Assembly (NCBI GenBank): GCA_017472685.1 | Contig: JAFUOO010000021.1 | Coordinates: forward strand, 1-63,203 | From: Clostridia bacterium | GTDB lineage: Bacteria > Bacillota > Clostridia > UMGS1883 | Reading direction: 5' to 3' | Length of the DNA stretch: 63,203 bases | Shown here: positions 61,454 to 63,203 of the stretch, in pieces | How the letters are laid out: every line of letters begins with the position of its first letter | How positions within the stretch are numbered: the stretch's first letter is position 1 | The notes under the pieces: generated by a model | What the model was told of the DNA's origin: nothing | Seen by the model: only the letters and a program-made list of their open reading frames with translations | The model's database searches: none | Program-made: the position numbers and the translations under genes

Positions 61454-63203
61454 TTACTTAGAATATACTTCAACTTCAGCTACACTGTTCCAGCCGGAAA
61501 CTGTGTTACCGTAAGCTGTAACTCTTACGTATCTTGCATCAGCGGAGAAGGATACATACTTTGTTGTATCTGTCTGAGGTTCGCTGTCGCCGCTCCATAC
61601 CTTTGAGTAGGAAACACCGTCAGCAGAAACTTCGATATCGTAAGGAATTGTTCTTGTGTCATCATACATCTTCATAGCTACGCCTACGCAGGAAAGTGTC
61701 TTTTTTGCGCCAAGGTCGATAACTACGTTAGCCTGATTCTGAGAAGCCCATACTGTCTGCTTGTTGCCGTCAACAATGTTACCAGCATGGTTTTCAGCTT
61801 CGGGTGTCTGAGATGCCTTAAGCATGTTTGTGCTGAGAGCAACCTTTGTACCAACAGCGGAGCCTACAACCTTACCGTCGATAGCAGGAAGTGTTGTGGA
61901 ATCAACGATTGTTGTCTGGTTAGCATTGCCAGCCTTTACACCGGGCTTGTAAACTTCGAATTCGATAAGGCTGAACCAGTTGGAGCCTTCGCTGTTACCG
62001 TAACCGAAGATCTTGAATGCCTTAACCTTTGTGTTGATGTCAAATACTTCCTTGTCCTTGCCCATTGTTGTAGCACCGTTGTATACCTGCTTCCAGTTTA
62101 CACCGTCAGCTGTGTATTCGAGCTTGAAGTTTGTTGTTCTTGTTGCTGTCTTCCAGAATACAAGAGCTACCTGACCAACGTCAACGGGATCCTTGTATGT
62201 GAAAGTAATGTTACAACCCTGGCTGTTACCAACGTAACGGCTTTCTTCGTCAAGTCTTCCGTCGGAAGCATTGTAAGGACCGTGATCGCCTTCGGGTTCT
62301 TCACTTGCTTCAATCTTTTCAGCCTGAATTCTGTTAGCGTCTGTAAGTGTGGGAACCTTAAGAACGAAAGCCTTTTCGGGCTGAGCGGGTCTTTCGGGAT
62401 ATGTTTCGGGCTTGCCGAGCATTGTTCTGAGCATTTCAACAAGACCTGCATCGGATTCCTTATAGAAGGGTGCAGCCTTGTGACCTACAACGATAAGACC
62501 GTTTTCGGGAGCATCGCCCTGGTTCCAGTAAACCTTCTTGCCAAGGGATTCAGCAAGAGCACGGAGAGGAACGAATGTTCTGCCGCCTACGATTTCTGTA
62601 GCTGTGGGAGCAATTGTATCAACACCGTTAACCTTGATAACGTTGCTGCCTACTGTAAATACAACATTTCTGTCGCCAAGTGTAGCAGTAACTGTTCTTG
62701 CAGCTTCATTCCATACAACGCTACCGCCGAAGGATTCAACCACGAGACGAGCGGGCATCATGCTTGTTCTGTTGCCGTTGTCATCGAGCTTGAGGTAAAC
62801 TTCTACACTGTGATCATTTTCATCGATGTGACCGATCTTGCCGTCCTTATAGTAGTGAGGTGTGTTAACTCTGAGTGCAAGATATGTCTGCATCTTCTTC
62901 TGAAGGTAGGGATAGTTGTCACCCTGCTGTGTCTTACCAACGAGTCTGCTCATTTCAGCAGCTGCAAGCAAGAACGCACCTGTACCGAAGTTCTGGTTGT
63001 TTCTGGGACCCATTGCTTCAACAGCGTTGGAGCCGATGTACTGAACGTAACCAACCATGCCGTCGGGCTGAAGAGCTATGTTTTCAAGATAGTTCCAAGC
63101 ACGAACTGCTGTTTCGAGGTATTCGTCCTTGGGAAGGATACCTGCGTTGATACCCCAGGCAAAACCATATGTAAAGAATGCTGTACCACTTGTTTCGTAA
63201 CCC
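61454..63203 (-). CDS. Secreted GH105/GH88-like glycoside hydrolase, C-terminal part (5' end off the window)
   Basis: The frame stays open to the edge; the first ATG (63058) is internal, since upstream codons read GYETSGTAFFTYGFAWGIN, an (alpha/alpha)6-barrel motif of unsaturated rhamnogalacturonyl hydrolases. Visible order: end of the hydrolase domain (to about 62880), a copper-amine-oxidase-type substrate-stalk domain (ARLVVESFGGSVVWNEAARTV ... RTFVPLRALAESLG, around 62530-62760), and two F5/8 type C (CBM32-like) modules (around 61960-62340 and 61460-61830). Acts on pectin fragments outside the cell. No SLH domain is seen at this end. Confidence 0.83.
   Translation of the reverse strand, partial: GYETSGTAFFTYGFAWGINAGILPKDEYLETAVRAWNYLENIALQPDGMVGYVQYIGSNAVEAMGPRNNQNFGTGAFLLAAAEMSRLVGKTQQGDNYPYLQKKMQTYLALRVNTPHYYKDGKIGHIDENDHSVEVYLKLDDNGNRTSMMPARLVVESFGGSVVWNEAARTVTATLGDRNVVFTVGSNVIKVNGVDTIAPTATEIVGGRTFVPLRALAESLGKKVYWNQGDAPENGLIVVGHKAAPFYKESDAGLVEMLRTMLGKPETYPERPAQPEKAFVLKVPTLTDANRIQAEKIEASEEPEGDHGPYNASDGRLDEESRYVGNSQGCNITFTYKDPVDVGQVALVFWKTATRTTNFKLEYTADGVNWKQVYNGATTMGKDKEVFDINTKVKAFKIFGYGNSEGSNWFSLIEFEVYKPGVKAGNANQTTIVDSTTLPAIDGKVVGSAVGTKVALSTNMLKASQTPEAENHAGNIVDGNKQTVWASQNQANVVIDLGAKKTLSCVGVAMKMYDDTRTIPYDIEVSADGVSYSKVWSGDSEPQTDTTKYVSFSADARYVRVTAYGNTVSGWNSVAEVEVYSK

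Noticed and set aside
63059..63203. Start of the hydrolase gene at the ATG at 63058
   Set aside because: Upstream codons remain open to the edge and encode clear hydrolase sequence, so the gene is truncated by the window.

Overview
The window reads as one chromosomal stretch from a low-to-moderate GC, Gram-positive anaerobe of class Clostridia. The reasons are: the hrcA-grpE-dnaK-dnaJ-prmA-rsmE order behind a CIRCE operator; the maf-mreBCD-PBP2-minCD cluster; DUF4364, DUF1934 and TSCPD proteins; a feo operon with a small FeoB-associated Cys-rich protein; S-layer-homology (SLH) proteins; and secreted plant-glycan hydrolases (GH51, GH105-like). A gut or rumen carbohydrate degrader fits well. 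I cannot name the genus. Most genes lie on the minus strand; plus-strand exceptions are lon-engB, the DUF4364-to-GH51 block and the tRNA-Leu region.

Layout. 0-10.6 kb: ung, a GNAT enzyme, rpsU, a HIT protein, alaS, a TSCPD protein, an AI-2E-type exporter, a small YtxH-like protein, a PRC-barrel protein, an S41 protease, argS and DUF1934. 10.6-17.5 kb: cell shape and division (maf, mreB, mreC, mreD, PBP2, minC, minD) plus an mgsA homologue with altered catalytic residues. 17.5-24.8 kb: HtrA and Lon proteases (divergent), engB, a Cys-rich conserved protein, an SDR reductase and radA. 24.9-36 kb: DUF4364 regulator, galactokinase, a C39-like protein and a 4-TM protein, a 1.3-kaa GH51 arabinofuranosidase, aminopeptidase P, a secreted CotH kinase, and an RNA locus with tRNA-Leu. 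36-41.9 kb: MATE pump, queH, the feo operon with a DtxR-type operator over its promoter, a small kinase and a MazG-like protein. 41.9-51.9 kb: a tightly packed seven-gene envelope operon (lipoprotein, cohesin-like SLH protein, NfeD, SPFH, YfhO, GT2, GtrA) and a 905-residue SLH protein. 52-58.5 kb: the heat-shock operon. 58.5-63.2 kb: ElaA, PnuC, an inverted-repeat element, an MGMT-family protein, a phospholipid synthase, a small zinc-ribbon protein, and a truncated GH105-like hydrolase running off the end.

Most striking points. (1) A 170-nt GC-rich segment with three strong hairpins lies between two copies of the first 19 bases of a tRNA-Leu gene plus 8 upstream bases, behind a good promoter and ahead of the intact tRNA (35.69-35.98 kb). 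(2) A 278-bp element has terminal inverted repeats that look like a tRNA T-arm plus acceptor, with a truncated copy 50 kb away. (3) The MgsA homologue lacks the catalytic Asp and one active-site His. (4) Several terminator hairpins run straight into the Shine-Dalgarno sequence of the next gene.

Limits: everything is from reading the sequence. Family names rest on recognised motifs and gene order; promoter and terminator calls are by eye.
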